From Viola odorata (lineage: Eukaryota; Streptophyta; Magnoliopsida; Malpighiales; Violaceae), in NCBI GenBank assembly GCA_963691705.1, contig OY829544.1, forward strand, positions 3,231,501 through 3,295,500: a DNA stretch of 64,000 nt. Direction: 5' to 3'. A program made the position numbers and the translations under genes. This document shows, one piece after another, positions 15,029-26,708 of this stretch (the first letter of the stretch is position 1; the number at the start of each line of letters is the position of its first letter). The notes beneath the pieces were generated by a model. The model did no database searches. It saw only the letters and a program-made list of their open reading frames with translations, and was not told the origin of the DNA.

Positions 15029-16476
15029 AGCTTCAACATTGCTTTGCTGCAAAACCCTTGTCAGGAACAACACCAAGTTCACTCCAACTCCGAAAAATGC
15101 AAGAGTTGCCAGCCCTTGGTTCACTGATGGTTCAAAAATGCACGAACACAATTCAGATGTTAGAGAGTTTTTACTAGCTACTAACTAACTAAACTAAAAC
15201 AACGTCATCAACCAAACAAACATCATTAACCTAGGTAGTTGCCATCGGTGTGCTACGAGGGATTTTCTGGTGAAGGTAGACAGAGCAAAGATTATTTTTT
15301 CTTTAATTTTTACGGGGATAATATAGATAGACACGTGGCAGGATCCCAAAAGGGTTTGGTGATGAGAGTGGATTACTTGTCGAGTAGGAGAGGGGTTAGA
15401 GTGTATGCTTTTCGTCCCTCCCTGTGCATTTGGTGTGTCGTCTAGTATTACTACAAAGTAAAGTCTCGTGTGACAAGTGTCCCAACACCCACCACAAAAG
15501 TCAAAAACCCATCTTGTAGTTAAAAGTTTGAAAAAACCAAAGGGAAAAAAAGAGATTCCCCTTTTGTCTTCTTTCTCAAAGAGCACCAGATCTGCTTATC
15601 AACACCAGTTATCATATCTTTTGAAAAATGATCTAAACCAATAAAAAAGAAATCACCTGTTGCAAGCTACTGGTTAGAACTGATAAGTTGCCTATAATTT
15701 CTTAGTCTTATTAATTTCGATAATACCATCTCAGAATATAGATAATTATAAATAAATAATGTATTTTTATTATATATAAAACCATGCAATGCATCCATAA
15801 CAATAGGAGTCTGCGTTTTGGACCAGACAGAAAAACACTACTGTGTATATTCAGGATCTCCAAAATTGACCAATTTGAAATTTAATTATTCACTCAAAAA
15901 CTCCAAAAAAAATAAACTAATTAATTAATTAATTCTCTTTTATTTTCTTTAATATAGAGAAAAAATAAAAGTCATATTCATAATAAAATATAAAAGTGTG
16001 TACTGCTTACAAAGAATGATGATTCCAGCCACCCATCTTCCAGATTGTTGCTTGATTGCAGGACGACCTTGCCAATCCACTGTCCCATCAAGAGTAGTGC
16101 ATTCCTCTTCCACCTCCATGTTCATCTTCCCCTATACATCACAAATGGGAAGAGGTTTTAGTTCCCGATCGATCATCTTTTTTTCACGCCGATAAAAATA
16201 TAAATAAAGATTAAAGAGCTCAAACTCGTCAGAAGCAAATGTAACTGTAAAAACTGTGGAGTTCATCACCCATTTTTTTTCTAAGAAAGAAAACATAAAA
16301 AGAATAATAAATTAAAAGAAAAGAAAAAATATATGTAATTTGCGGAATAATCAAGTGATTAGGATGAGATTACTAAGAATTTAAGGAGAGTGGGTATTTA
16401 ATGAAGATCAGCTAGCAGAGGAGGAAGGAGAAGGAGAAGAGTTTGGAGTGAAGAAGAACGAGGGCATATGTGCGAG

Positions 16477-16483
16477 TATATAG
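16477..16483 (-). promoter_or_regulatory. Likely TATA box of the NPF gene
   Basis: On the minus strand CTATATACTC lies about 350 nt before the ATG at 16125 and is followed by a CT-rich leader (16380-16450). This fits a plant core promoter. The leader may contain an intron ending at the TATAG just before the ATG. Confidence 0.5.
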
Positions 16484-16499
16484 AGGAGGTGAGGAGTGG

Positions 16500-17279
16500 C
16501 ATGAACGGTCCAGATTTTAGAGGAGATCGAGGAAGAAAAATAGAAAAGAAAAAGGTGCCCACATGATCAAATCATCTAAAATAACTGATTTCGTTAGAAT
16601 AACTGACCAAATAATCGAATCCTACTATAAGTAGTAGTAATGTAAAAATGAGCTGCAAGAAACGTAGAAGCAAAGTAGAGATTAATCTTAGCAACACCAT
16701 TTTGGTGTTTCCATCACATGAAAAGCAACTTCGAAGTTCACAAAGTTCATAAATTATTTTTTTTTTCATTTTCTCTCATAAATTTGAATTAGTAAAGAAA
16801 TCTTTCTATTTATTTTTATTTTACTATCCCAAATTTTTAAAAAATAAACATATCAATTTAAGGCAAAAATATAAATAAATTAAACTTTATGTTATGTTGT
16901 AAAAATAAATATTTATACCGTAGAAATAGTGCCTCCCTAATATATTGATCTAATTAAATTGTGATTTAATTTAACACGTCACGTGTCACGTATCGATAGT
17001 GCTCATTATTTTTCTAAATTGAATTAATTGATTTAACTTTCCATTAAATTAAAAACAAAATGAACTAGAACTTTCGCGCCTCAACATCCCATCCCCATCT
17101 ATATATTACCGCCTCCATTTCTTTGAAATATAAATTTGCAAGTACTTTCCACATAAATTTCTTTAAAATGTTTCACTTCAATACGCCACCGTTCCATGCG
17201 TAAAACTTTCCAAGAACAAACAGTTACATTTTTTTCCCTTGGAGAAATGAAGGTCATGTAACCATAATTAAAAGATCGA
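16500..17279. other. AT-rich spacer upstream of the NPF gene
   Basis: No coding frame is credible. The only ORF on the minus strand (16572-16769) is AT-rich and resembles no family I know. Confidence 0.4.
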
Positions 17280-18260
17280 ACAAAGCTGCAGTTTTAGCAG
17301 ATTCTTCTCCTGCATCAGTTCCTTTGCCACTTCGTGTTGAACCGAAGCCAAAGAGCGGAATTAGGTATTCCTGGCACAACTCCTGACACATGTTGATAGT
17401 TTCTGATTTATTTTCTCGCGTGTGATCTGTAAAATTGACATTCTGAAACTTTCTGTAGGCAGCAAGATCTTCTGAAAAAGGTGGTAGCAGTCAAACCTAA
17501 GCGGCAGAAAACTTCAGATGATGGTGCCTCAGAAAACGTAAAGCCCAAGGTCGAGCAGGAGAAGAAAGAGTGCGTTGTTCCAAACTCAAGCAAGTCAGGT
17601 GTGCCTGGTAATGAAAATCCCGTTCAATCTTTGTTAGGTTTAGCATATGCCAGTTCCGATGACGAAGCTGACTAGGATGTGTAAACTGCACTGGTGCACT
17701 GGCACGACGCGTCTGGTCTACACCCGAGAGTAGCAATGCTGTTCATCCTGACGCGGGATTCCATAACCAGAACTAACTTTCATTGATTTCGATGAGACTA
17801 AATAGGAATACTGGATTGTAGTTATTTTCTGTTTTTACCGTTTAATGTAAACAAACAAGTTCTTAATTGCAAGGAAGGATGCTTTCTTTTTGAAAGTTTT
17901 GGAAGTTCTGAATTACATTTGTAACTGAAATTAAAAATCCTTATTTGATATGGTTTCATGGAACACCCTGGTAGGATCAGGAATATCCTATGAAACGAAA
18001 CGACATAAACTAATGAGAAGACAGGTTGTAGACCGTTAACTAAAACTACTCCTTGAAAACCTACTCACACTGGCAAACAAAACTTAGTGGCGTCGCATAA
18101 CCCAAAATTTTGACTTCTGCCTTCCAAACTTAGTGGCATCGTATAGTATATTTGTTTTTTAAATATGTTAATATAGCCTAATGTTTTCGGCACAATGTTA
18201 ATTGCTTGATACGTGTCACATGAGGGACTACATTTAATCTGTACAATAAACAGATCGAAC
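17280..18260 (+). repeat. Segmental duplication, partial copy (B)
   Basis: This is the second copy of 6609-7591. It begins with the last two intron bases (AC) before exon 5 and ends in downstream DNA. The octamer GATCGAAC stands at both borders (left flank just before 17282 and right end before 18261), so it arose by insertion with microhomology or a short target duplication. Confidence 0.9.
17282..17675 (+). pseudogene. Fragment of the unknown gene: last two exons only
   Basis: Exon 5 (17282-17364) and exon 6 (to the stop at 17675) are open and the intron between them is kept, so the copy is DNA-based and not a retrocopy. There is no promoter, start or first four exons. The tail reads SSDDEAD where the complete gene reads SFDDEDD, and RQQD where the complete gene reads RQED. 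Confidence 0.85.
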
Positions 18261-18954
18261 ACATGCGTTTACTAGCTGTACTACAACTTCGCATGTCAGT
18301 CTGCAATTTACCTGTATTTTGTCTAAAATTAGTAACGAATTTTGCCGGGAAAAAAAAGAGAAAAAGCTTTATAGGCATATCTAATCAGTTAAAGCTATAT
18401 CTTATATTTTGGTTTGTTTGCGTGTTAGTTATTTTTCTATAAAAGCTGAATTTAGACCATTTCAAGCATGATCTTGGCTGTACAAGTAGCAGACTCGTCC
18501 TATTTCGGGGCCGCATTTGGGAGATTATATTCTAATTTAAATACCTACCTCTCTTAATCACTTCATTGTAAGTCTCCTGTCCTATATTCTAGCCCAAAAA
18601 ACGTAAAATTCTCTCTTAATATCTCTAATCTCTGTGTTAAAAATCCATCTTTTTTTCTGGCCTTTGCAAATTTTCATGTACTTTCTTTTCTCCTACTTCA
18701 TTCATAAGTTCTTTTACAGTTCGGTTTGATCCCAAAATGTTTAAGGTTTTTGTGTACAAGTGAATTGTTTAGCTGGTTTTGATTCTTTTTCTTGTTTCTG
18801 GTTTTATGAATTTATGAATTTTTAGAGCTTAATTTAATTTGTTCTTGGTTTGAAAATGCAGGGCTAAGCATAGACGTGAGCAAAAGGGGTAATTAATAGT
18901 TGATGATCTGTATTTTACGGTCTCAAATTAATCAAAAACTTTCCAGATTTAATC
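18261..18954 (+). promoter_or_regulatory. Promoter and leader of the first Sec14-nodulin gene
   Basis: A leader with an intron is likely: donor TTGTAAGTCTC at about 18568 and acceptor AAATGCAG ending at 18861, leaving a short second leader exon to the ATG at 18955. No strong TATA box is evident. Confidence 0.45.
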
Positions 18955-21900
18955 ATGGCAGACAAAATGTCTGGACCTCTTGAGCGACATGTCAAAGCCA
19001 GTAAGTTCTCTGATTTTGGTTCGTGTTCATGTTGTCGAAGAGTTGAACAATAAAAATAGACGGCGATTATGTGGTCGAATTTTGCATTACTAGTTTTTTG
19101 GGTTCATGACTTTTGTTGTATTTAGATGACATTACTCGGCTGTGTTTTTGGATTCATTTAAGAATGAAACGTAAGGGAAAATGGAGCAATGCAAAAAAGA
19201 AAAAATCTTTATCATAAACTGGAAACCAAAAGGACAGATATTAACCCTTTTCACAATTTTTTCAGAGCTGAAAATGTGAGAGAAGAAAGGAAAATGGTTT
19301 TTTTTGTTTGTTATCAGTACTAATTATGGATTCATGAAGCAGGTCATGAAAAATCTGAGACTGAAACCTCAGAAGATGAGAGGAAGACAAGGCTTGGAGC
19401 TTTGAGGAAGAAAGCAATCAATGCCTCGAACAAGTTTAGAAATTCTTTTACGAAGAAAAGCCGCGGTAGGCACAGCCGAATAATGTCTGTTTCCATTGAT
19501 GATAATCTTGATGCTGAGGAGTTACAGGCAGTAGATGCTTTTCGCCAAGCTCTTATCCTTGACGAACTACTACCCACGAAACATGATGATCACCATATGA
19601 TGCTAAGGTCAGTTTGAATCACTTTTTCCTGAAACAAGAATGTTAGATTTTTGTTTTACCATATATGTAGTTCTTACCTAATCAGGATTTCTTTGCGATT
19701 CGTACAGATTCTTGAAAGCTAGGAAATTTGACATTGAGAAAGCTAAGCAGATGTGGTCTGATACCCTGAATTGGAGGAAAGAGTTTGGTGCTGACACAAT
19801 CATTGAGGTAATCTTTTGAACTTTCCTGAAAAAGAACAAGATTGTCTTACAAATTCCTGAAACAGATGAGTCATTGAAAGAAGTTTGTGCATTTTGGTGT
19901 TGTTTTTAGGACTTTGAATTTGAAGAAATAGATGAGGTTGTAAAATTCTATCCGCAAGGATATCATGGGATTGATAAGGAAGGAAGGCCGGTTTACATCG
20001 AAAGATTGGGCGAAATTTATGCGAACAAGCTGATGCAAGTCACAACATTGGATCGGTATGTGAAATACCATGTGAAGGAATTTGAGAAAACCTTTGCTTT
20101 CAAGTTCCCAGCTTGTTCCATCGCGGCAAAGAAGCATATCGATCAGAGCACCACTATTTTGGATGTACAAGGAGTGGTATGCTTCTGGTCTTACTTTTCT
20201 GGAGAGGCATAGCAACTAACTGAAATCTTCATCATTCAGGGGCTTAAACACTTCACCAAAACTTTTAGAGAGCTTATCTGTCGCATTCAAAAGGTTGATG
20301 GTGACAATTATCCTGAGGTAATATCATCTTCGTCTCTCGTGGAACTTCTCGGGTTTCTGTAACTGGCATGGATAACATGTTATGCTAATTGAAGTGTCTG
20401 AACTGTTGTAGACCTTAAACCGAATGTTCATCATTGATGGTGGTGCTGGATTTAGGCTTCTATGGAACACTGTTAAACAGTTTATTGACCACAAGACTGC
20501 TGGAAAGATCCATGTAAGCATCGTTCATTGTCGATTGTTTCTGCTGCATACCATTAATCTGGGTCACTAAATTGCTTAGCGATCTTCTTTTCATCAGTTT
20601 CTTGGCAATAAATATCAGAGCAAGCTGCTTGAAGTAATTGATGCAAAGTAAGTCTATTCTCTTTATTCACATATCTAAAGGTGTTGATATTTCTAGTGTT
20701 AGTTCTTACTGGATTCTCATTTTGCTCACCATGTTTTTGTTCATTCAAAACAGTCAGCTACCGGAGTCTTTTGGTGGTACTTGTAATTGTGCTGATAAGG
20801 GAGGCTGTATGCGTTCTGACAAGGGTCCGTGGAATAATCCTGACATACTCAAGGTAAAACTTCTAATTCCTATGGATGCTGCTGTTAGTTTAAAACTTCT
20901 ATTGTTCAACAACATCTCTGTTCTGATGGATGAATAAAATAACCCGTTGCCATTCCGACGATTCAGATGGTTCAAAATGGTGAGGGCAAGTGCTGTAGGA
21001 GATTCTTGGCAGGAATCGAGGAGAAAGCAACCTCTGAAAGTGAGGGTGACTTCGATAAGGTAACGTTTATCCTCACATTATCTTTTTGTTACGAAACCTC
21101 AAATATGATTTTTAGGGTATCTGATGATGTTCTTACTGTTTTTGCAGTTCGAAAAGAAGAGGTGTGATCCTGCCAGTAAAGAAGCAGCCAAGAAAGTTCC
21201 TGCTCCCGGGGAGTACGTTGATCGTATGAAACTCTCCCCTGTTCCTGAAGAAGTAAGCTTTCCAGAATTCATGGATCTTATGTTAATGCTAACACTTTTA
21301 CAAACCCATCACTTATACACTTCTCCATTTCAGTCTCCGAAGAGTATGAATAAACTTGCTGCTCACGATTTTGAGAACTTGATTCCTATGGTAGAGAAGA
21401 CCATAAATGCTACCTGGCCTACTCCACAGAAAAATATCCAACATGGTTACTCTAAAGGTATGTATAACCATGCTCATAATGTCATAGTTTGACGGGACTA
21501 CTATTTATGGAATCTGATCGAAACATGTTTCTTAAACGATGATTTTCTTGCATCTGCTAAAGACAAGACCGAGGGAGGCATCATGGGCAGCCTGATGGCA
21601 CTGATACTAGGAATTGTGGCCGTGGTGCGCATAACAAGCAACATGCCTCGGAAAATCACCGAAGCCGCTATCTATGGTAGCCAGATTTGCTTTTCTGACC
21701 AACCTATGAAAGGTCATGCATTGCCCGGGCCATCTGTCAGTAACGACGATTACATAAAAATGATGAAACGCATGGCTGATATGGAGGAGAAGATGAATAC
21801 TCTCATAGCAAGATCACTAGTCATGCCACCTGAGAAAGTGGAAATCCTAAACGCCGCCATTAGCCGAGCAGATGTATTGGAACAAGAACTGGCGGCAACC

Positions 21901-22174
21901 AAAACGGTATTGCGTCTTACTAACTGCTGTGGCAATACATTACGATGTTTGGATTGTTTTTGCTTATTTTTTTACTGTTTTTGTCCGCGATAGGCACTTG
22001 AGAACGCGCTGGTGAAGCAGAATGAACTCATGGCCTACGTTGAAAAGAAGAAAAAGAAGAAGAAGAGGGTAATATAAATATACACATAGCCTAATGTTTG
22101 GTAATGGTTAAGATCATAATCCTTAATCTAATGAAAGACTTCTTTTTTCTATGTTTCAGTTCCTTATGTTTTGA
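18955..22174 (+). CDS. SFH: Sec14-nodulin (SFH-type) phosphatidylinositol transfer protein, 587 aa
   Basis: Fourteen coding exons join in frame to 1764 nt: 18955-19000, 19343-19607, 19708-19807, 19910-20176, 20240-20317, 20412-20513, 20598-20647, 20754-20853, 20967-21059, 21148-21252, 21334-21457, 21563-21906, 21994-22068 and 22160-22174. The N terminus is basic; a CRAL-TRIO N-terminal helix region ([16 protein letters not shown]) is followed by the Sec14 lipid-binding fold (about residues 150-320, with [41 protein letters not shown]). The C-terminal half has a hydrophobic stretch near residue 450, a coiled-coil-like segment near 500-565 and a Lys-rich end, the layout of plant Sec14-nodulin proteins, which present PI to PI kinases at membranes and guide polar growth. 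The Sec14 core has IIDGGAGF where most relatives, and the neighbouring paralogue, have IINAGPGF. The convergent paralogue lies 1.1 kb downstream. Confidence 0.93.
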
Positions 22175-23303
22175 AAGAACAATCCAGTCTGCTGCTGAGG
22201 ATCTTAGATGCTTATGGCTGCACAAGAGAGGAAGCTAGAGAATGTGATAATGGTGGAATTGCTAGTCAAGTGTTTCAGAATTTTCTTTGCTTTGCGTGTA
22301 AGAACTCAACTCGAAGTCTGTGTTGTAATTATTGAATCAAAAAAAGAAAAAAAGATCTTATTTAATCTTCTTTTTTTAGTTTAGCTGAAGTTATTAGTAA
22401 CTTTGTATATATATATTGAAAAAATAATTATTCAAATGTTCTTAAAAAATGATACTAATATAACTGAAAATTATTACTCTTCCCTCCAACAAAGAATCAA
22501 TCAAAGGAAACAGCAAAATTGGAAAAAGAAAGAGTCGCCAAGGATATAAATAACTGCGACTGGGCCTAAAGTATTTCCGAACAATCAAAACCCAAACCGG
22601 GCATTACCGACATCTTCTTTTTTATAAATCCCATAACCGACATTCTTAGTTTTACGGAAAAATAGATGACAGAAGTGACTTCATGATCAAATAATTCTTT
22701 TTTCCTCAAGGAACAGAGGATAAAAACTTGAATTCGAATTTCTACCGGTACTTTGATACCAGCCGATCAAATGATTGTTTTAAAACCTGATCAAATGACT
22801 TTTACCAGTAACATCCCAATCGATGACCCAGAAATCTCGTATTGCAAGTTATAAGCATTATTTTCCATTACGGAGCGGGTCTACTGGGGTTTTGCTGAAA
22901 GCAAATCTGGAATTTTAATATTAACAGGATAACAACAGGCATGAAAGATGAGCAACGGCCAGGAGACTATGTCAAAACCTTAATAATAATACGGTCATGC
23001 CCTCGACAAAACCACATGGGAAAAAAATAGTCGGACGAGCCATACACCAACATGATTTCAGAAATAGAGTGGGCCCACACAAACTTTGTTGCATCAAATG
23101 TCTGAATTTGTTCACAATTAATAGAAAAAATCCACTGTTTTAGAAAGTTTAATAAAACAATATCCTCGGAGTCGGCAAGATCAACTTTGGAGGTTTGTAT
23201 ATTTAAAAGACTGCGTATTAAAAAACAAGGGACATATTTTGAGTAGTACCAGACAGTATCCATCCTTGAACCTTCCACTCCTCCCTCACTGTCAAAATCT
23301 CTT
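22175..23303. other. Spacer between the convergent Sec14 genes
   Basis: It should contain both 3' UTRs. I see no gene. A stretch near 22720-22780 has a TTCGAA-centred, tRNA-promoter-like motif but no clear SINE structure. Confidence 0.4.
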
Positions 23304-26300
23304 CTACCAGCAGAATTTCTTCTTCTGTCAACGAAAGAAAACAGTATCACTCGTAAACCCCACTAATCAAACAAACAAAAATTATGAAAAAATAAATAAG
23401 CATTACAATATAAGAAGCAAAAGATCGATCTCCATACCCGGAACTTGGCTTCTTCTCGACTGTCAATGTAAGCAAGCAAGTCCTCTTGCCTCATCAAAGC
23501 TTCATGTAGAGCCTACTCGAAAAGAAGTACATCAGACCATGATCTTGAAACAAAAACTGCCATCCAGCAACTTGTGGTACATAGCTCTAAAGAAGTGATC
23601 AATGTTACCTTCTTGGTAGCAATTAGCTCTGCTTCTAGGGCATCCACGCGGCAAACAGCAGCATTCAGCAATTCTGCTTTCTCGTAAGGCATTTCTGATG
23701 GCTTTGCTTGAAGTGTACCAACTTTCTCCTCAAGCTCACCCAGCCTTTTCATTACAGAAGAGAGAAGTTCCGCCTCAATGACAGCTTGGGTTGGAAGAGG
23801 TTGCAACTCCTCATGTTTTGTATCATTTACAGTAAGCTCAGGAGAACTTTGGTCAGAGTTAGACAATAAGTAGGGAAGCTTCTTAGTTACAGGGAAAGTC
23901 AGTGAGCGGATGAGTGTGAAAAGTGTCAGGAAGAAAGCCATAACAGCTACTAAAACACGAGCACGAATTCCTTCAGGGGTCTTTGGAGCATCAGGCAGGT
24001 TGAGTGTTGCTGCATTGGACATTTCAATTTCAATGCATAATGAGAAGAAAGAAACAGCAAGGATATAGGTGTAAGCATATCAAGCAATAGAAACATATTA
24101 ATGCAACTGCACTGATCACAATTTACAGCTGTATTACTCTCATGCACAATTCCAAATTCTGTTGCTTTAGTAGGAAAGATTTTACCCAGCGGACTTAGAA
24201 GAAAGACATTCAATGGTCAACATTGGAACACCCACCTTTCGAAACAGCAGGCTTCTGAAGCGGTACTTGCCTTTTCCAACCAGCATCAACCGCTTTGTCC
24301 ACCATAGGAACATATTCATCGTACCCAGCAAAGCTACTGCCATAGTTTGCCTTACCAGCTACCCTAGACTGCAACATTGAGAGAGGACAGAACACAAAGA
24401 CAGTGAAAAACTTGTAACAAATGTTCAAAACACCAATAGTTAGAAATATGCGCTGAAGTTGAAAATCATCACTATAGACGGTTAACAACATCAATCTGCA
24501 GCTACTATATGAGAGAAAGATGGTGCAGTTATTACTCTCAAGGGAAAACAACACACTAGTTAGGGAGATACTAGAGAGGCATTATTCATCAGTTTTGCGA
24601 AATAATAGTCAACTAACACATTATGAATGCAACAGCATAAATTCATTGGGTGAGCAGAACAGCAGATTAAAAAGAAAAAACATACTTCTTCGCGAACAGG
24701 TGTCAGCCGGAGATGTGAGTAACTCTTCAGTGCTTTAGGGGATGCGAATTCTTCAGCATCAGATCCTGACTCGGCAGTGGAGGTATCACTACCTTTGACC
24801 TGTTTCATGATATCCAAGTTAATGTGGTAATCATAAGGGGACATCTTTTCTATGACCACACAGAAAAAGTGGAAAATTACTTACCAAATGATACTGTGGC
24901 TTAACATAAGCAATCCTCCCCTCACCACCTAAGATTTTGACAACTTGTCTGGCACGTCGTGCATCACCATTAAGAACCATCTGCCATAATATGAATACAA
25001 CCAGTCACAAGTAAGTAAAACATGTGAAGTGAAAGGACCTCAGCAGTTAACATCTATGCCACGTGCAGAATAACCAGTGGCCATTAACCAACCTTCAATA
25101 TTTCTGGGTTTTTCCATGGTCCCTTATCAGACCGGAGGCAACCTACCTGATCTGCACAGGTACAAGTACCGCCGAGGAATTCTGGCAACTCACTGCATGA
25201 ATAGCAAAACATTCTTCAGTCATATACCACCAATTAGTGAAGCCATCAAGTGAAAAAAAAAGTGACTCTGGAAAATTAAACCAATGTTAGGGTAAACTCA
25301 ATCCCTTACCTGGCATCAATTATCTCAAGTAATTTGCTTTGATATTTGTATCCAATAACCTAATTGAGTTCCAAAAAACACCTGCTTAATCAATCATCAA
25401 CAACCAAATACAACAACTGTCTTCAGTATATTAACGTACATGAATCTTGGATGTGGTTTTCGGATCTAGAAAACTCTTCACAGTGTTCCACAACAGCCTA
25501 AATCCAGGACCAGCATTGATTATGAACATCTGGTGGAGGGTCTGCATTTTTTTTTCATAAAAGAAAGCAAGAAAATACAATTCAGTTATTCTAATCGTAT
25601 GAAAAATTGAAAAACAAAGTTAAGGACATCTTAAGCAAAATGACACAAACCTCAGGGTAATTGTCACCATCAATCTTCTGCAGTCGCATAATGAGATCCC
25701 TTGCAGACTTGGTAAAGTTCTTAAGTCCCTAATTAAGAGAGGTAACAAAGAACTGAGTGAGAAGATATTTTGAATAAACAGTCTGCAATACTAAACAAAA
25801 GTGATGTAGCATACCACGCCTTGAACATCTAAAATAGTTGTGCTGGAATCGATGTGTCTCTTTGCTGCAATTGTACATGCTGGAAATTTTACAGCAAAGC
25901 TTCTCTCAAACTCCTTTACATGGTATCTTACATAGCGATCCAAAGTTGTAACTTGCATTAGTTTGTGAGGATCAACTTTCCCCAATCTTTCGATGTACAC
26001 AGGCCTCCCTTCTTTATCCACACCATGATTGCCATGGGGGTAATGGTTTAGAACCTCATCCAGCTCTTTAAATTCAAAATCCTGGAAACATATGCAAGAT
26101 AAACTAGGAGGTCATCAATTTTGACTTTAAGAACAAACGAAAAAAGAGTCAACTTGCATAACCACAACGAGAAAATTCACATTAAGTTACCTCCATAATA
26201 GTATCCACTCGGAATTCCTTCCTCCATTGAAGCATGTCTGCCCACATTTGCTTTGCTTTATCAACGTCAAACTTCCTTGCTTTCAAGAACCTAGTAGACG

Positions 26301-26698
26301 TTAACAACATCAAAATGCTACAATTAAGCAAGGAGCCAACACCAAGGACACAGTTACACTAGTGTACTATCACCAAATTACTGTCCAGTAACAAGCTCCG
26401 CAATACTAATTGTAGTACCAGCATATTCAGTTTGAATTATGTCTGCCATTTGTAGAAAAGCAAGCAAACAAAACTTAATAATGCAAACAAATAGAATTCA
26501 CCTCAACATCATGTGATAATCATCGTGTTTAGCAGGTAACAACTCATCCATAATCAGCGCTTGTCGAAAGCCATCAACAGCTTGTAGTTCTTCAACATCC
26601 CTCACATCCTCAATTGAGACAGAACTCACTCTTCCATCACTTTTCCGCCGACCATCCTTCTTTTTAAGAGAATGCCGGAACTTAGTCGACGCATTTAT
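23304..26698 (-). CDS. SFH: Second Sec14-nodulin (SFH-type) gene, 5' end lost or displaced
   Basis: Exons on the minus strand: about 26698-26502, 26290-26191, 26081-25815, 25728-25651, 25541-25440, 25359-25310, 25192-25093, 24980-24885, 24799-24686, 24368-24236, 24009-23609, 23512-23438 and 23324-23304. Six central exons have exactly the sizes of the neighbour gene (100, 267, 78, 102, 50, 100 nt). The Sec14 core is well kept, including [20 protein letters not shown] and [12 protein letters not shown]; the C terminus has a membrane-like stretch ([17 protein letters not shown]), a coiled coil and ends KKKFCW. The 5' homology begins at [11 protein letters not shown]; upstream in frame is a TAG at 26711-26713 inside transposon-like DNA. 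The first in-frame Met in the exon is at 26551, which would shorten the N terminus. An upstream exon spliced to the CTGAATAG acceptor is also possible. The rest of the gene has no break. Confidence 0.85.
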
Positions 26699-26708
26699 TT
26701 TTGGGTCG

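Larger units (their letters stand above)
7895..16125 (-). pseudogene. NPF7: NPF7-type nitrate/peptide family transporter, disrupted
   Basis: Coding exons on the minus strand: 16011-16125, 14898-15123, 14691-14806 continued at 8858-9309 (one exon split by a copia element), and 7895-8753. The product matches the NPF7 group, closest in my memory to Arabidopsis NPF7.3/NRT1.5 (proton-coupled xylem-loading transport at the plasma membrane). Visible family blocks are TVDWQGRPAI, NQGLATLAFFGVGVN, SDSYWGRYKTCAIFQ, ALGNGGYLPN, TFGADQFD, FWASAGSA, EEVKCVLRLLPIW, QVPQY-like LVPQYALIGASE and the final ARWYK. As in NPF7.3, the first helix lacks the ExxE[K/R] proton motif and has NQGLA instead. Exon 1 plus exon 2 is 341 nt; exon 3 starts in phase 0, so 8 nt are extra, matching the 8-bp direct repeat at 15013-15028. 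The 5.4-kb copia insertion also interrupts exon 3. All splice sites remain good, so the losses look recent. Confidence 0.88.

Noticed and set aside
15239..15586. Frames of 68 and 130 aa
   Set aside because: They fall in intron 1 of the NPF gene and have no family features.
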